Positions 1-6,941 are shown, counted from the first letter of the stretch. The stretch is 9,390 nucleotides of DNA from an uncultured Balneolaceae bacterium (GCA_937982515.1 CALJMB010000009.1:1-9390); one strand, 5' to 3'. Translations and numbers: made by a program. Notes: a model not told the origin generated them from the sequence alone.

Positions 1-288
1 GAACTTATTAACGGCGATACCCCGGTACTGGTCGACTTCTACACCGACTGGTGCGGCCCGTGTAAGTTGATGGACCCCACCCTGAAGACCCTGAAAAAGA
101 TGATGGGAAACAGCATTCATATTATAAAAGTAGACGCTGAAAAGAATGCCGATGCCACCATAAAATATCAGGTGCGGGGGGTGCCTACGCTTATACTTTT
201 CAAAAGCGGGCGCATTCTATGGCAGCAGTCCGGCGTGGTGCAGCTGCCCCGGCTGGAATCCATTATTTATGAGAAGCTGGAAGAATAG
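1..288 (+). CDS. Thioredoxin, 5'-truncated by window edge
   Basis: This is a thioredoxin-fold disulfide reductase that exchanges dithiol and disulfide with target proteins, probably in the cytoplasm. The frame is open from base 1, and the visible 95 residues begin inside the first half of the fold (ELINGDTPVLVDF...). The active-site motif WCGPC falls at visible residues 17-21, preceded by the usual VDFYTD strand. The cis-proline loop (GVPTLILF) follows about 40 residues later, and the last helix ends at TAG (286-288). Only about 10-15 N-terminal residues should be missing compared with a typical 105-110 residue thioredoxin. No signal peptide can be judged because the start lies outside the window. 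The canonical WCGPC motif and compact length favour a true thioredoxin (TrxA type) over a TlpA/ResA-like lipoprotein. No partner gene is visible, and the next gene is convergent. Confidence 0.93.
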   Translation, partial: ELINGDTPVLVDFYTDWCGPCKLMDPTLKTLKKMMGNSIHIIKVDAEKNADATIKYQVRGVPTLILFKSGRILWQQSGVVQLPRLESIIYEKLEE

Positions 289-525
289 TATTCGGCCGCT
301 AAAATACCAGGCCGTGTTGGCCTTCAACATGCGGCGTGTCTTTAGATTGATGGACAAAGCGCATAGAGCAGGGCCCGAACCCCGAGGACGCCATGCGCTC
401 TGCGAATCACCCGTACCTCCATATTCACAGGCTGAAGGTCAACACACCCTACACAATGATGTTTCCACTGGTAGTGGCCCGGATTGTATTTGAAATAAGG
501 AAAGAGGATTAAAGAGCCTTCCCGC

Positions 526-954
526 TCATGGCCAGACCATCCAGGGTATGCGGATAAGAATAAGCACCAGGCCGATGGTGTAAAAAATAAGTATCTGTTT
601 ATAGCGCCGGGTGTCTTCGGTGAGCCTTTTGGCTCTGGAATAGCCCACGGTAATGAGCACGGCGGCAATAACCATGGTAAGCGGATGCTCTACCACATAA
701 AGCCGGGCAAGGGCATCCTGCATGGCCGCGCCGGACAGGTTGCTAAACCCAACGGGTGAGAGGAAATACAGCAGCAATCCCGCCAGCAGTTGCAGATGCG
801 TAGCTATCAGCCCCGCCAGCGTTACTTTCCGTACCGTCTCGGTAAACGGCTTCTTGTTGATGTATGAGGCCAGGGTGTAAATCAGAGAGATGATTAATAC
901 AGCCAGCAAAATATAGGCCAGTGCGGAGTGGAGGTGTTTTATACCGATGTACAT
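526..954 (-). CDS. Four-helix membrane protein, possibly cytochrome b-like
   Basis: This is a 142-residue integral membrane protein of unknown function. Four hydrophobic helices are visible at about residues 9-29, 44-64, 88-105 and 119-137, joined by short charged loops. Histidines lie in or next to the helices: H7 and H9 in HLHS, H53 in ATHLQLLAGL and H90 in VVEHPLTM. From memory, similar short proteins with a HLHS start and an internal HLQLL are common in Bacteroidetes and are variously labelled cytochrome b or uncharacterised. Paired membrane histidines would allow haem binding, but that is inference. The start at 954 is chosen because the conserved-looking MYxGIxHLHS begin sits there. There is no clear Shine-Dalgarno sequence in front of it, unlike the metal genes to the right. 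The gene is convergent with the thioredoxin and divergent from phoA, so it is probably transcribed alone. Confidence 0.8.
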   Translation of the reverse strand: MYIGIKHLHSALAYILLAVLIISLIYTLASYINKKPFTETVRKVTLAGLIATHLQLLAGLLLYFLSPVGFSNLSGAAMQDALARLYVVEHPLTMVIAAVLITVGYSRAKRLTEDTRRYKQILIFYTIGLVLILIRIPWMVWP

Positions 955-1438
955 AGAAGGTAGTTGTAAGAGTTATTAAGCGATTGCCTGGTAGCGCTGC
1001 CAGTTGATTCGTATGGTCTGTCGGGAAGCCACTCAAACACAAAAACGCTCACTTGTCTTGTGTTTTAAGGCGTTGTGGACAAGGCCTGTCTGAAAATAGG
1101 TAATAAATACTGGCAGATAAAATCTTTCTTCAGCAAGGGGGATGGATGGCTCACATCATTACCTAAACTAGAATTCGTAAAAGCTTTAACATTTGCAATT
1201 AGTGGATAAAACGCGTTTTCCTTATAATCTAATGGCCAGGAAAGAAATTATGGTAAAAGGAAGGATACACCGGCCTATTACGGGCCTTGCAACAAGGTTT
1301 TCTCGGGATAACCGTTTTGGGAAAAAGAACCATGATTTCGACTGGCAGAGAGATGAGCTGTTGCTACTGCCGGGGTGGCGCAGAGTCATCTTATATGGAT
1401 TCTATTTCACACGGCCGGAATAGCTCGGACTGCAGGCG

Positions 1439-1481
1439 GGTGACCGAAGCCCGGAGTGGCTTCCACAGTCATCGGTCAACC
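1439..1481. promoter_or_regulatory. Nested palindrome upstream of phoA
   Basis: The outer arms TGACCGA (1441-1447) and TCGGTCA (1472-1478) are perfectly complementary, and GG (1439-1440) can extend them against CC (1480-1481) past one bulged A. Within them, GAAGCC (1446-1451) and GGCTTC (1458-1463) form a second perfect stem with a six-base loop. The two stems share the GA step. The element ends 15 bases before a TATAAT box, so it covers the expected -35 position. This fits an operator for a repressor or activator of phoA. It could instead be a fortuitous hairpin. It does not match the E. coli Pho-box repeat. Confidence 0.35.
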
Positions 1482-1496
1482 GTTGCCGGTCTCCTT

Positions 1497-1502
1497 TATA
1501 AT
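1497..1502 (+). promoter_or_regulatory. Candidate -10 box for phoA
   Basis: A perfect TATAAT lies 68 bases upstream of the phosphatase start codon, followed by an AT-rich leader. There is no good TTGACA-like -35 at 16-18 bases upstream. If it is a promoter it would depend on an activator, possibly acting through the adjoining palindrome, or on a sigma factor with different preferences. A similar TTATAATC occurs at 1223-1230, also without a -35. Confidence 0.25.
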
Positions 1503-1570
1503 CATCCCCGCATGATGAATCGGAATCCGTATTAAACACTATTAATGATCACTACTCAAACTGAGGTTAC

Positions 1571-2653
1571 ATGAAAAGAACAAAATTGGCGCTGTTCTAT
1601 TGCCTGGTGCTCTTCATCGCGGCAGGCTGTACACAGCAAACAACCGAAGACGACAGTACCCCTAAAGTTAAAAATGTCATTTTAATGATTGGCGACGGAA
1701 TGGGTTCTGCACAGATATATGCAGGCTATACGGCAAATAAAGGGTCGTTGAACCTGGAAAAGTGTACCTATTCAGGTTTTTCCATAACCTATTCCTCCGA
1801 TAAGTATGTCACCGATTCGGCTGCAGGAGCCACGGCTTATTCGGCAGGAGTTAAAACCTACAACGGCGCCATCGGGGTCGATTCCACAGGCAAACCCGTC
1901 GCTACGATACTACAGATTGCCGCAGAGCAGGGATTGGCTACCGGGATGGTTGTAACCTCAACCATAACGCACGCCACTCCCGCCTCTTTTATAGCACACC
2001 AGCCCTCGCGGAGCATGGATGAAGAAATCGCAGCCGATTTCCTGAAAACAGATATCGACGTGTTTATAGGGGGCGGTGAAAAGTTTTTTAACAATCGCGA
2101 AGATGGCCGCGACCTGCTCCGGGAGCTGGAACAGAAAGACTATCAGGTGCTTAAGAGCCTGGATGAAATAACCGGGGTGACAAGCGGCAAGCTGGCCGGC
2201 TTCTTACCGGTATCCCGGATGCTGGATGGAAGAGGAGACCAGTTAATGGAAACGTCTCAGACGGCCATCAATATCCTGAACCAGAATGAAAAGGGCTTTT
2301 TCCTGATGATTGAAGGCTCTCAGATAGACTGGGGCAGCCACGATAACGATCTGGAGTACACGATAACAGAGATGCTGGATTTCGACCGCACGATCGGCAA
2401 GGTTCTCGAATTCGCTGAAAAAGACGGAGAAACCCTGGTTATAATTACAGCCGACCATGAGACGGGCGGATTGACACTGACCGGCGGAAATCTGAAGACA
2501 GGGGAAGTAAAAGGCAAGTTTTCCACAGGGAGCCACACCGCCGTGATGGTGCCGGTATTTGCCTACGGCCCGGGAGCCGAGGCCTTTAGCGGCATGTACC
2601 AGAACACCGCTATCTTCGACAAGATGATGAAAGCCCTGCGGCTGGTTGAATAA
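1571..2653 (+). CDS. phoA: Alkaline phosphatase, lipoprotein, PhoA superfamily
   Basis: This 360-residue enzyme hydrolyses phosphate monoesters to release inorganic phosphate outside the cytoplasm. Residues 1-20 form a lipoprotein signal with lipobox IAAGC, so C20 should be lipidated. The active site is complete. Metal ligands are D42 (GDGMG), T136, E248, D253, H257 (EGSQIDWGSH), D295-H296 (ADHETGG) and H322 (GSHTAV). The nucleophile is S83 in TDSAAGA and the phosphate-binding arginine is R147 (PSR). Where E. coli PhoA has D153 and K328, this protein has H134 and W254, the combination found in Thermotoga maritima and some Bacillus enzymes, which changes the third metal site. At 360 residues it is shorter than E. 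coli PhoA (about 450 mature), consistent with a reduced surface insert. TGAGGT precedes the ATG at a suitable distance. The gene converges on gdhA and looks monocistronic. Phosphate-starvation control is likely from the family, but no classic Pho box is visible. Confidence 0.95.
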   Translation: MKRTKLALFYCLVLFIAAGCTQQTTEDDSTPKVKNVILMIGDGMGSAQIYAGYTANKGSLNLEKCTYSGFSITYSSDKYVTDSAAGATAYSAGVKTYNGAIGVDSTGKPVATILQIAAEQGLATGMVVTSTITHATPASFIAHQPSRSMDEEIAADFLKTDIDVFIGGGEKFFNNREDGRDLLRELEQKDYQVLKSLDEITGVTSGKLAGFLPVSRMLDGRGDQLMETSQTAINILNQNEKGFFLMIEGSQIDWGSHDNDLEYTITEMLDFDRTIGKVLEFAEKDGETLVIITADHETGGLTLTGGNLKTGEVKGKFSTGSHTAVMVPVFAYGPGAEAFSGMYQNTAIFDKMMKALRLVE

Positions 2654-2690
2654 TTCCTGCACTATTAAGTTCAACAGACAGCCGGATCAG

Positions 2691-2753
2691 AATCTGTCAG
2701 GTTTTGCTCATGCACGGGCATATGAAACCAGCATGAGACGAACCTGACAGATT
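2691..2753. terminator. Long palindrome between convergent phoA and gdhA
   Basis: The arms at 2691-2713 and 2731-2753 pair at 20 of 23 positions: a perfect 13-base outer stem (AATCTGTCAGGTT with its complement), a three-base internal mismatch, then a 7-base inner stem (CTCATGC/GCATGAG) around a 17-base loop. It lies 37 bases after the phoA stop and 51 bases beyond the gdhA stop. The position suits a bidirectional terminator. The 3' side is only weakly T-rich (TTT in one direction, TTCTGATCC in the other), and the stem is longer than a normal intrinsic terminator. A dispersed palindromic repeat is the alternative. Confidence 0.55.
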
Positions 2754-2804
2754 TCGGCCGGGTTACAGCGGGAGAGAATGACAATCGCCTTCAGCCATTT
2801 ATAA

Positions 2805-4205
2805 TCAGACAATCCCCTGATGGAGCATAGCATTGGCCACTTTAATGAATCCGGCTACGTTAGCTCCCTTCAGGTAATTAATGTATGATCCGGTAGTGCC
2901 ATACTCAACACACTTGCTGTGGATCTCTTTCATGATCTCCTGAAGCCTGGCGTCCACTTCGTTACGGGACCACTGGTACCGCATCTCATTCTGGCTCATC
3001 TCCAGTCCCGAAACAGCCACCCCTCCGGCATTGGCTGCTTTTCCCGGTCCGAAAAGTATCTTGTTACCCAGAAAAACCTCTACAGCACCCGATTCAGAAG
3101 GTTTGTTAGCGCCTTCTGCCACACAGATGCAGCCATTCTTCACCAGGGTTTCGGCATCTTCAGCACTTATCTCATTTTGAGTGGCACAGGGCAAGGCGAT
3201 GTCGCATTCAAACATCCAGGGCACTCCGTTTTCGATGTATTCGACCCCATATTCTTCGGCATATTCTTTGATTCGCCCGCGCCTGACATTTTTAAGATGC
3301 ATAACATACTCCAGTTTTTCCGCATCAATACCGTCCGGATCGTAGACAACGCCATTTGAATCGGAAAGGGTAATGACTTTTGCTCCCAGCTGAGTAGCCT
3401 TCTCTGTGGCGTATTGGGCTACATTTCCAGAGCCCGATACCGTCACCGTTTTTCCTTCCAGGTCATTACCATGCTCATTAAGCATTTCGCGGACAAAATA
3501 GACCGTTCCATATCCCGTCGCCTCAGGCCTGAGGCGGCTGCCGCCCCATCCTTCGCCCTTGCCGGTAAGTACGCCGGTAAACTCGTTCTGCAGGCGCTTG
3601 TACTGGCCAAACAGATACCCTATTTCCCGCTCGCCGACACCGATATCCCCGGCCGGTATGTCGGTATTGTGGCCGATGTGCCGGTACAGTTCGGTCATAA
3701 ACGACTGGCAGAACCGCATAACTTCAAGGTCTGATTTACCTTTGGGGTTGAAGTCGGCTCCTCCCTTGGCACCGCCCATAGGCAGAGTAGTCAGACTGTT
3801 CTTAAACGTTTGCTCAAAGGCCAAAAACTTTAAAATATCGAGATTGACGGACGGATGGAACCGCAGCCCTCCTTTATAAGGACCAATAGCCGAGTTGAAT
3901 TCTACCCGGTACCCCCGGTTAATCTGTACCTCGCCGTTATCGTCGGTCCAGGGCACCCTGAATATGATAATGCGCTCAGGCTCCGTTATTTGATGCATAA
4001 TCTTTGAGCGCAGGTATACGGGCTGTTGGTGGAGTAAATCCCAGACACATTCCGACACTTCTCTGACCGCTTCATGAAACTGCTTCTCTCCGGGATTTCG
4101 GGATTTTACCTGCTTCAGAAATGCCTTTAATGAATACCCGGGGGCATCTCCGTTCAATCTGCTTTTAAAATTGGGTTGCTTAATTTTTTCTATTGGCCTT
4201 GTCAT
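2805..4205 (-). CDS. gdhA: Glutamate dehydrogenase, hexameric, probably NADP-dependent
   Basis: This 466-residue cytoplasmic enzyme interconverts glutamate with 2-oxoglutarate plus ammonium, linking nitrogen assimilation to central carbon. It matches the roughly 450-residue bacterial GdhA class along its whole length. The substrate site shows K111 (GPYKGGLRFHP), K135 (EQTFKNSL), the catalytic lysine K147 in LPMGGAKGG, and D187 in PAGDIGVG. The dinucleotide fold begins at about 250 with GSGNVAQY (258-265), followed by LSDSNG at the end of the second strand. AEGANKPS (363-370) and GPGKAANAGGVAVSGLEM (386-403) are also typical. NADP use is inferred from the class, not shown. The N-terminus carries about 20 extra residues before GYSLKAFL, where the E. 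coli protein begins. No downstream ATG fits better, so 4205 is kept even though no Shine-Dalgarno sequence is visible and the leader is AT-rich. It is separated from the ATPase gene by 366 bases and is probably monocistronic. Confidence 0.96.
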   Translation of the reverse strand: MTRPIEKIKQPNFKSRLNGDAPGYSLKAFLKQVKSRNPGEKQFHEAVREVSECVWDLLHQQPVYLRSKIMHQITEPERIIIFRVPWTDDNGEVQINRGYRVEFNSAIGPYKGGLRFHPSVNLDILKFLAFEQTFKNSLTTLPMGGAKGGADFNPKGKSDLEVMRFCQSFMTELYRHIGHNTDIPAGDIGVGEREIGYLFGQYKRLQNEFTGVLTGKGEGWGGSRLRPEATGYGTVYFVREMLNEHGNDLEGKTVTVSGSGNVAQYATEKATQLGAKVITLSDSNGVVYDPDGIDAEKLEYVMHLKNVRRGRIKEYAEEYGVEYIENGVPWMFECDIALPCATQNEISAEDAETLVKNGCICVAEGANKPSESGAVEVFLGNKILFGPGKAANAGGVAVSGLEMSQNEMRYQWSRNEVDARLQEIMKEIHSKCVEYGTTGSYINYLKGANVAGFIKVANAMLHQGIV

Positions 4206-4571
4206 ATTAATGATTTAGAATTGACATCATAATGCATGGTAAAGCAGAAAAATGGTCTGGCAACTCTTATATCCGCTTTTAACTTTATAATATAAAAATG
4301 AGAAATTTCGATCTTTAAGCAGGATAAGATAAGGGATGCCATTAATAAAACTGCTATTAAGGGCGTTTAATTTAAAGAATTTTGGACTGGCGGTAAAGAA
4401 CTAATATTTCCCGGTCACGATTATTCCTCAGGATGAAAGGAAAATGGCGTAATGAGTAATCTGAGATGTGATGCCATAACACAAAAGCAGACGCTGCTTT
4501 TAAGGTACCCCGGCTGCCAGTGGCCGGGGGTGAGCGGACATGCTTGTTTGTGAGTTAGAGTCCGTATCGTA
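4206..4571. other. 366-base AT-rich intergenic region upstream of gdhA
   Basis: The part nearest gdhA, about 4250-4400, is distinctly AT-rich and probably contains the gdhA promoter. A run reading TTATATTATAAAG on the minus strand is the most promoter-like stretch, but I cannot place a confident -35/-10 pair. No reading frame of note occurs on either strand. The left 80 bases next to the ATPase stop hold two hairpins, listed separately as its terminator. Confidence 0.5.
4483..4529 (-). terminator. Tandem hairpins ending the metal-ATPase operon
   Basis: Read on the minus strand after the ATPase stop, transcription first meets a GC-rich hairpin: CCCCGGC with GCCGGGG, 7 perfect pairs and an 8-base loop (4508-4529). 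Six bases later comes a second hairpin, AAAAGCAG with CTGCTTTT, 8 perfect pairs and a 3-base loop (4483-4501). Its 3' arm supplies a short T run (TTTTGTGTT). The second has the form of an intrinsic terminator. The first lies 42 bases past the stop codon and may protect the transcript end or act as a backup. Confidence 0.65.
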
Positions 4572-6539
4572 TTATGCCCATTTCAACCTTATGCCGTTGA
4601 TAATGACCAACATTACTGAAAGCTCGTGAATAAGCATACCACCTGACATATGCACCGATCCGTTTAGCACGCCGGCCAGCAGAGCGGTTACGGTAGCTAA
4701 AGCGATAACAATATTCTGGCTGATATTTTGCAGGGTAAGCTTAGACATACGCAACGCTTCCGGGATCCTTGTCAGGTCCTCCGTCATAAGCGCGATATCA
4801 GCCGTTTCTATAGCCGTATCCGTTCCGGTTGCACCCATAGCAATACCGATGTCGGCTGCAGCCATCGCGGGGGCATCATTAATACCGTCGCCAACCATGG
4901 CAACTTTATAGCCTTCTTTCTGTAACTGACGGATGGCTTCCAGTTTGTTTTCAGGCAGCATACGGGCCCTCACTTCATCCACTCCTGTTTCGGCCGCTAC
5001 AGCTTTGGCGGTATCTTCATTATCTCCCGTGAGCATTACGATGCGTTTGATACCGTTGGCCCGCAACCGGGCTACCATCTCTCCGGCGTCCGGCCGGATG
5101 GGATCGGAAATACCCAGCGTGCCCAGCAGAACGCCGTTTAGAGCTGCCAGAACTACAGTGCGTCCCTCACGGGCCAGTTCTGTGATCTTATCCCGTACTT
5201 CCGGGCAAACACTGATACCGGCTTGCTCCATAAAATCTACCGTACCGACCCGGATGCTATCTGTTTTATATTCCGCCTGTATCCCAAAGCCGGGAACAGC
5301 TTCAAAATGATCAGGTTCGGGCAGACGGGCATAATACTTTTGCGCTTCCTCCACCAGTGGTTTGGAAAGTGGATGCTCGGATCCCTTTTCTGCAATTCCA
5401 GTCCAGTACAGAAGTTCTTTAGCTTCTTCCGGGAGGTTTTCTTCAGCATTTTCACCCAGCATAAAATGCGTATATGTGGGAGAAATGATGTTATCAGCCA
5501 TGTTTCCGGCCGCAATCTGCTCCGGATGAAAGCTGATGACATCCGTCAGACGTGGCTTCCCTTCGGTAAGCGTTCCGGTTTTATCCAACGCTACAGCAGA
5601 TATCTTTGCGGCCGTTTCCAGATGCTCTCCGCCCTTGATCAGCATGCCTTTCTTTGCAGCCCTGCCAATACCTGTGATAATAGAAACCGGGGTGGAGATG
5701 ACCAACGCGCCGGGGCATCCGATCACCAGCAGGGTCAGCGTAAGTTCCAGATTGCCCCATATGAAAAAAGCGGCAACGCTTAATACAACGATGGCAGGCG
5801 TGTACCACCGGGCAAAGCGCTCAATAAATCGCTGGGTCGGGGCTTTGTCTTCTTGAGCTTCCTCTACCCGGCGAATGATTTTTGCCAGTGTGGTATCGGT
5901 ACCGGCGCGCGTAGCCCTTACTTTTATCAGGCCATTCTGGTTCATGGTGCCTGCAAAAACTTCTGCGCCTGGGGCTTTTTCTACCGGAAGCGGTTCTCCG
6001 GTTACGGCACTTTCGTCTATGGAGGTGTAGCCACTTTTTACCGTGCCGTCAACGGGAATTTTACTGCCTGGTTTGATCAGCACAAGTTGTTCCCGATCTA
6101 CATTCTTCGCCGGAATCTCCTCCTGAGTACCGTTATTCAGTACTATGGCTGTGGCCGGAGCCAGGCTGATCAACTCCCTGAGCGTGTTTCGGGTACGGTT
6201 CAGGGTGCGGGATTCCAGCCAGGCTCCCAGCAGAAAAAGAAACGTGACAGCTGCCGACTCCCAGTATTCACCAATAGCCAATCCTCCGATAGCTGCTATA
6301 CTTACCAACAGTTCTATATTAGCTTGTTTATTCTTTAGCCCCTGCCATGCGCGGAGCAGGATATCATAGCCTGCAATCAGGGCTGCGGCAATCATCAGGG
6401 CATCCCGGCCCCGGTTCCAGTTCCAGGCAAGGGCCAGGCCCCAGCCCAGCAGGATGAATGTTCCGGAGGCTAAGAGAAGATAGTTCCGGCGCTGCGAGGG
6501 GTTTCGAATGTTTGTTAGTATGTTGTTAATAACCTTCAT
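4572..6539 (-). CDS. P1B-type heavy-metal ATPase with CPG motif
   Basis: This 655-residue pump moves a transition-metal ion across the inner membrane at the cost of ATP, normally outward. Eight helices fit at about 22-40, 47-64, 76-91, 93-108, 246-262, 265-290, 603-621 and 634-650. The actuator loop has TGEP (180-183), and the phosphorylated aspartate is D319 in DKTGTLT. The P1B-specific HP dipeptide is at 389-390 (SEHPL), with TGDN at 504-507 and GDGINDAP at 550-557. The usual CPC in the sixth helix is CPG here (275-277). The last helix carries HELSV (638-642) instead of the D-x-G of Zn/Cd pumps or the MxxSS of Cu pumps, so the metal is unassigned. There is no N-terminal HMA or His-rich domain; the HMA protein encoded 186 bases upstream may serve instead. 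The start at 6539 is supported by AGAGGT a few bases before it. The N-domain has roughly 25 extra residues near 344-370 compared with ZntA-type proteins. Overall the closest class is ZntA/CadA-like. Confidence 0.93.
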   Translation of the reverse strand: MKVINNILTNIRNPSQRRNYLLLASGTFILLGWGLALAWNWNRGRDALMIAAALIAGYDILLRAWQGLKNKQANIELLVSIAAIGGLAIGEYWESAAVTFLFLLGAWLESRTLNRTRNTLRELISLAPATAIVLNNGTQEEIPAKNVDREQLVLIKPGSKIPVDGTVKSGYTSIDESAVTGEPLPVEKAPGAEVFAGTMNQNGLIKVRATRAGTDTTLAKIIRRVEEAQEDKAPTQRFIERFARWYTPAIVVLSVAAFFIWGNLELTLTLLVIGCPGALVISTPVSIITGIGRAAKKGMLIKGGEHLETAAKISAVALDKTGTLTEGKPRLTDVISFHPEQIAAGNMADNIISPTYTHFMLGENAEENLPEEAKELLYWTGIAEKGSEHPLSKPLVEEAQKYYARLPEPDHFEAVPGFGIQAEYKTDSIRVGTVDFMEQAGISVCPEVRDKITELAREGRTVVLAALNGVLLGTLGISDPIRPDAGEMVARLRANGIKRIVMLTGDNEDTAKAVAAETGVDEVRARMLPENKLEAIRQLQKEGYKVAMVGDGINDAPAMAAADIGIAMGATGTDTAIETADIALMTEDLTRIPEALRMSKLTLQNISQNIVIALATVTALLAGVLNGSVHMSGGMLIHELSVMLVIINGIRLKWA

Positions 6540-6575
6540 TTGCGTTACCTCTGCTATACGTTTTGTTAACCCGAG

Positions 6576-6695
6576 ACCGGGACGAGGGTAGAAATTAATT
6601 AACCACCACTATATCGGGTGGTTGAATGGGTACCGAGTCAGAAGCTGTCGGCTGACAGATGTCAACCGATAGCTTTACTCTTTGCCTGTCCCGGT
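6576..6695. other. Structured spacer between HMA and ATPase genes
   Basis: The spacer between the two metal genes contains several nested inverted repeats. ACCGGGAC (6576-6583) can pair with GTCCCGGT (6688-6695), closing a loop that holds two further stems. One is AACCACC/GGTGGTT (6601-6607 with 6617-6623). The other is a near-perfect 16-base palindrome with arms 6642-6657 and 6660-6675, differing at two positions. On the minus strand there is also a small CCCG-GTCT-CGGG hairpin about 30 bases before the ATPase start. The arrangement could be a partial terminator or attenuator, a processing site that sets different levels of the small HMA protein and the pump, or a repeat insertion. No known riboswitch class is recognised. 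Confidence 0.45.
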
Positions 6696-6725
6696 GCCGG
6701 GTCTGGTATTTTCCTTACAGGCTGA

Positions 6726-6941
6726 TTAAAAGGCAGATACTTCCGATTCATAGCCAACCTCACGAACGGCTTCTACCAGTTCCTGTTCAGATACTTTGCC
6801 GTCATCATGTTCTACCTCTATTCTGCCGGTACTGAAGTGTACTGTTGCTTTTTGTACACCATCTATCTTGTTCAGGTATGTTTCAATGCTGTCGACGCAG
6901 GTCGGGCAGCTCATGTCGTTACTTCTAAGTATGGTTTTCAT
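6726..6941 (-). CDS. Free-standing HMA metal-binding protein (CopZ-like)
   Basis: This 71-residue cytoplasmic protein has the ferredoxin-like heavy-metal-associated fold, which carries soft metal ions such as Cu(I), Zn(II), Cd(II) or Hg(II) to a partner. The metal loop is MSCPTC, with C12 and C15 as ligands, in the place of the usual GMTCxxC. The rest follows the family: a helix (VDSIETYLNKIDGV), strands KATVHF and RIEVEH, and a second helix ending in VGYES. Its length is that of a complete single domain, so it is not a broken ATPase N-terminus by size alone. AAAGAGGTAA sits about 7 bases before the ATG. It begins 33 bases after the DUF6448 stop and lies upstream of the P1B ATPase, which lacks an HMA domain. 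Delivery of metal to that pump is the natural inference. The residue before the motif is D9 rather than G, so the metal preference is not predictable. Confidence 0.92.
   Translation of the reverse strand: MKTILRSNDMSCPTCVDSIETYLNKIDGVQKATVHFSTGRIEVEHDDGKVSEQELVEAVREVGYESEVSAF

Larger units (their letters stand above)
955..1570. other. 616-base gene-free region between divergent genes
   Basis: This stretch separates the divergent membrane-protein and phosphatase genes and must hold both promoters. Two overlapping short reading frames (1193-1423, beginning at TTG, and 1287-1535) resemble no protein I know, have no convincing ribosome site and overlap in different frames. A decayed gene cannot be excluded. 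An inverted repeat AAACACAA (1035-1042) and TTGTGTTT (1058-1065) with a 15-base loop lies about 80 bases upstream of the membrane protein start. It could be an operator or leader hairpin. Closer to phoA are a nested palindrome (1439-1481) and a TATAAT box, listed separately. I see no tRNA, recognised riboswitch or mobile-element end. Confidence 0.5.

Noticed and set aside
358..399. Inverted repeat AGCGCAT/ATGCGCT after the thioredoxin gene, considered as a terminator
   Set aside because: Seven pairs around a 28-base loop with no T run on either strand, too weak to call.
342..668. 108-residue minus-strand frame overlapping the end of the four-helix membrane protein gene
   Set aside because: It overlaps a better-supported gene in another frame and has no recognisable domain.
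1439..1481. Cobalamin or other known riboswitch in the phoA leader
   Set aside because: A GCCCGGAGTGG stretch first suggested it, but the conserved B12-box and other class signatures are absent.
1193..1535. Two overlapping plus-strand frames (76 and 82 residues), the second with a Cys-rich MSCCYC stretch
   Set aside because: One begins at TTG, neither has a clear ribosome site, they overlap in different frames, and no family is recognisable. Treated as non-coding leader of phoA.
2919..3734. Plus-strand frames of 106-146 residues inside gdhA
   Set aside because: They are antisense shadows of a complete glutamate dehydrogenase with every family motif.
4221..4226. TTGACA on the plus strand, considered as a -35 box
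   Set aside because: No -10-like hexamer lies 16-18 bases downstream and no plus-strand gene follows it.
5223..5783. 186-residue plus-strand frame inside the ATPase gene
   Set aside because: It is fully antisense to a well-supported P1B ATPase, with composition expected of a shadow frame. No domain and no ribosome site.
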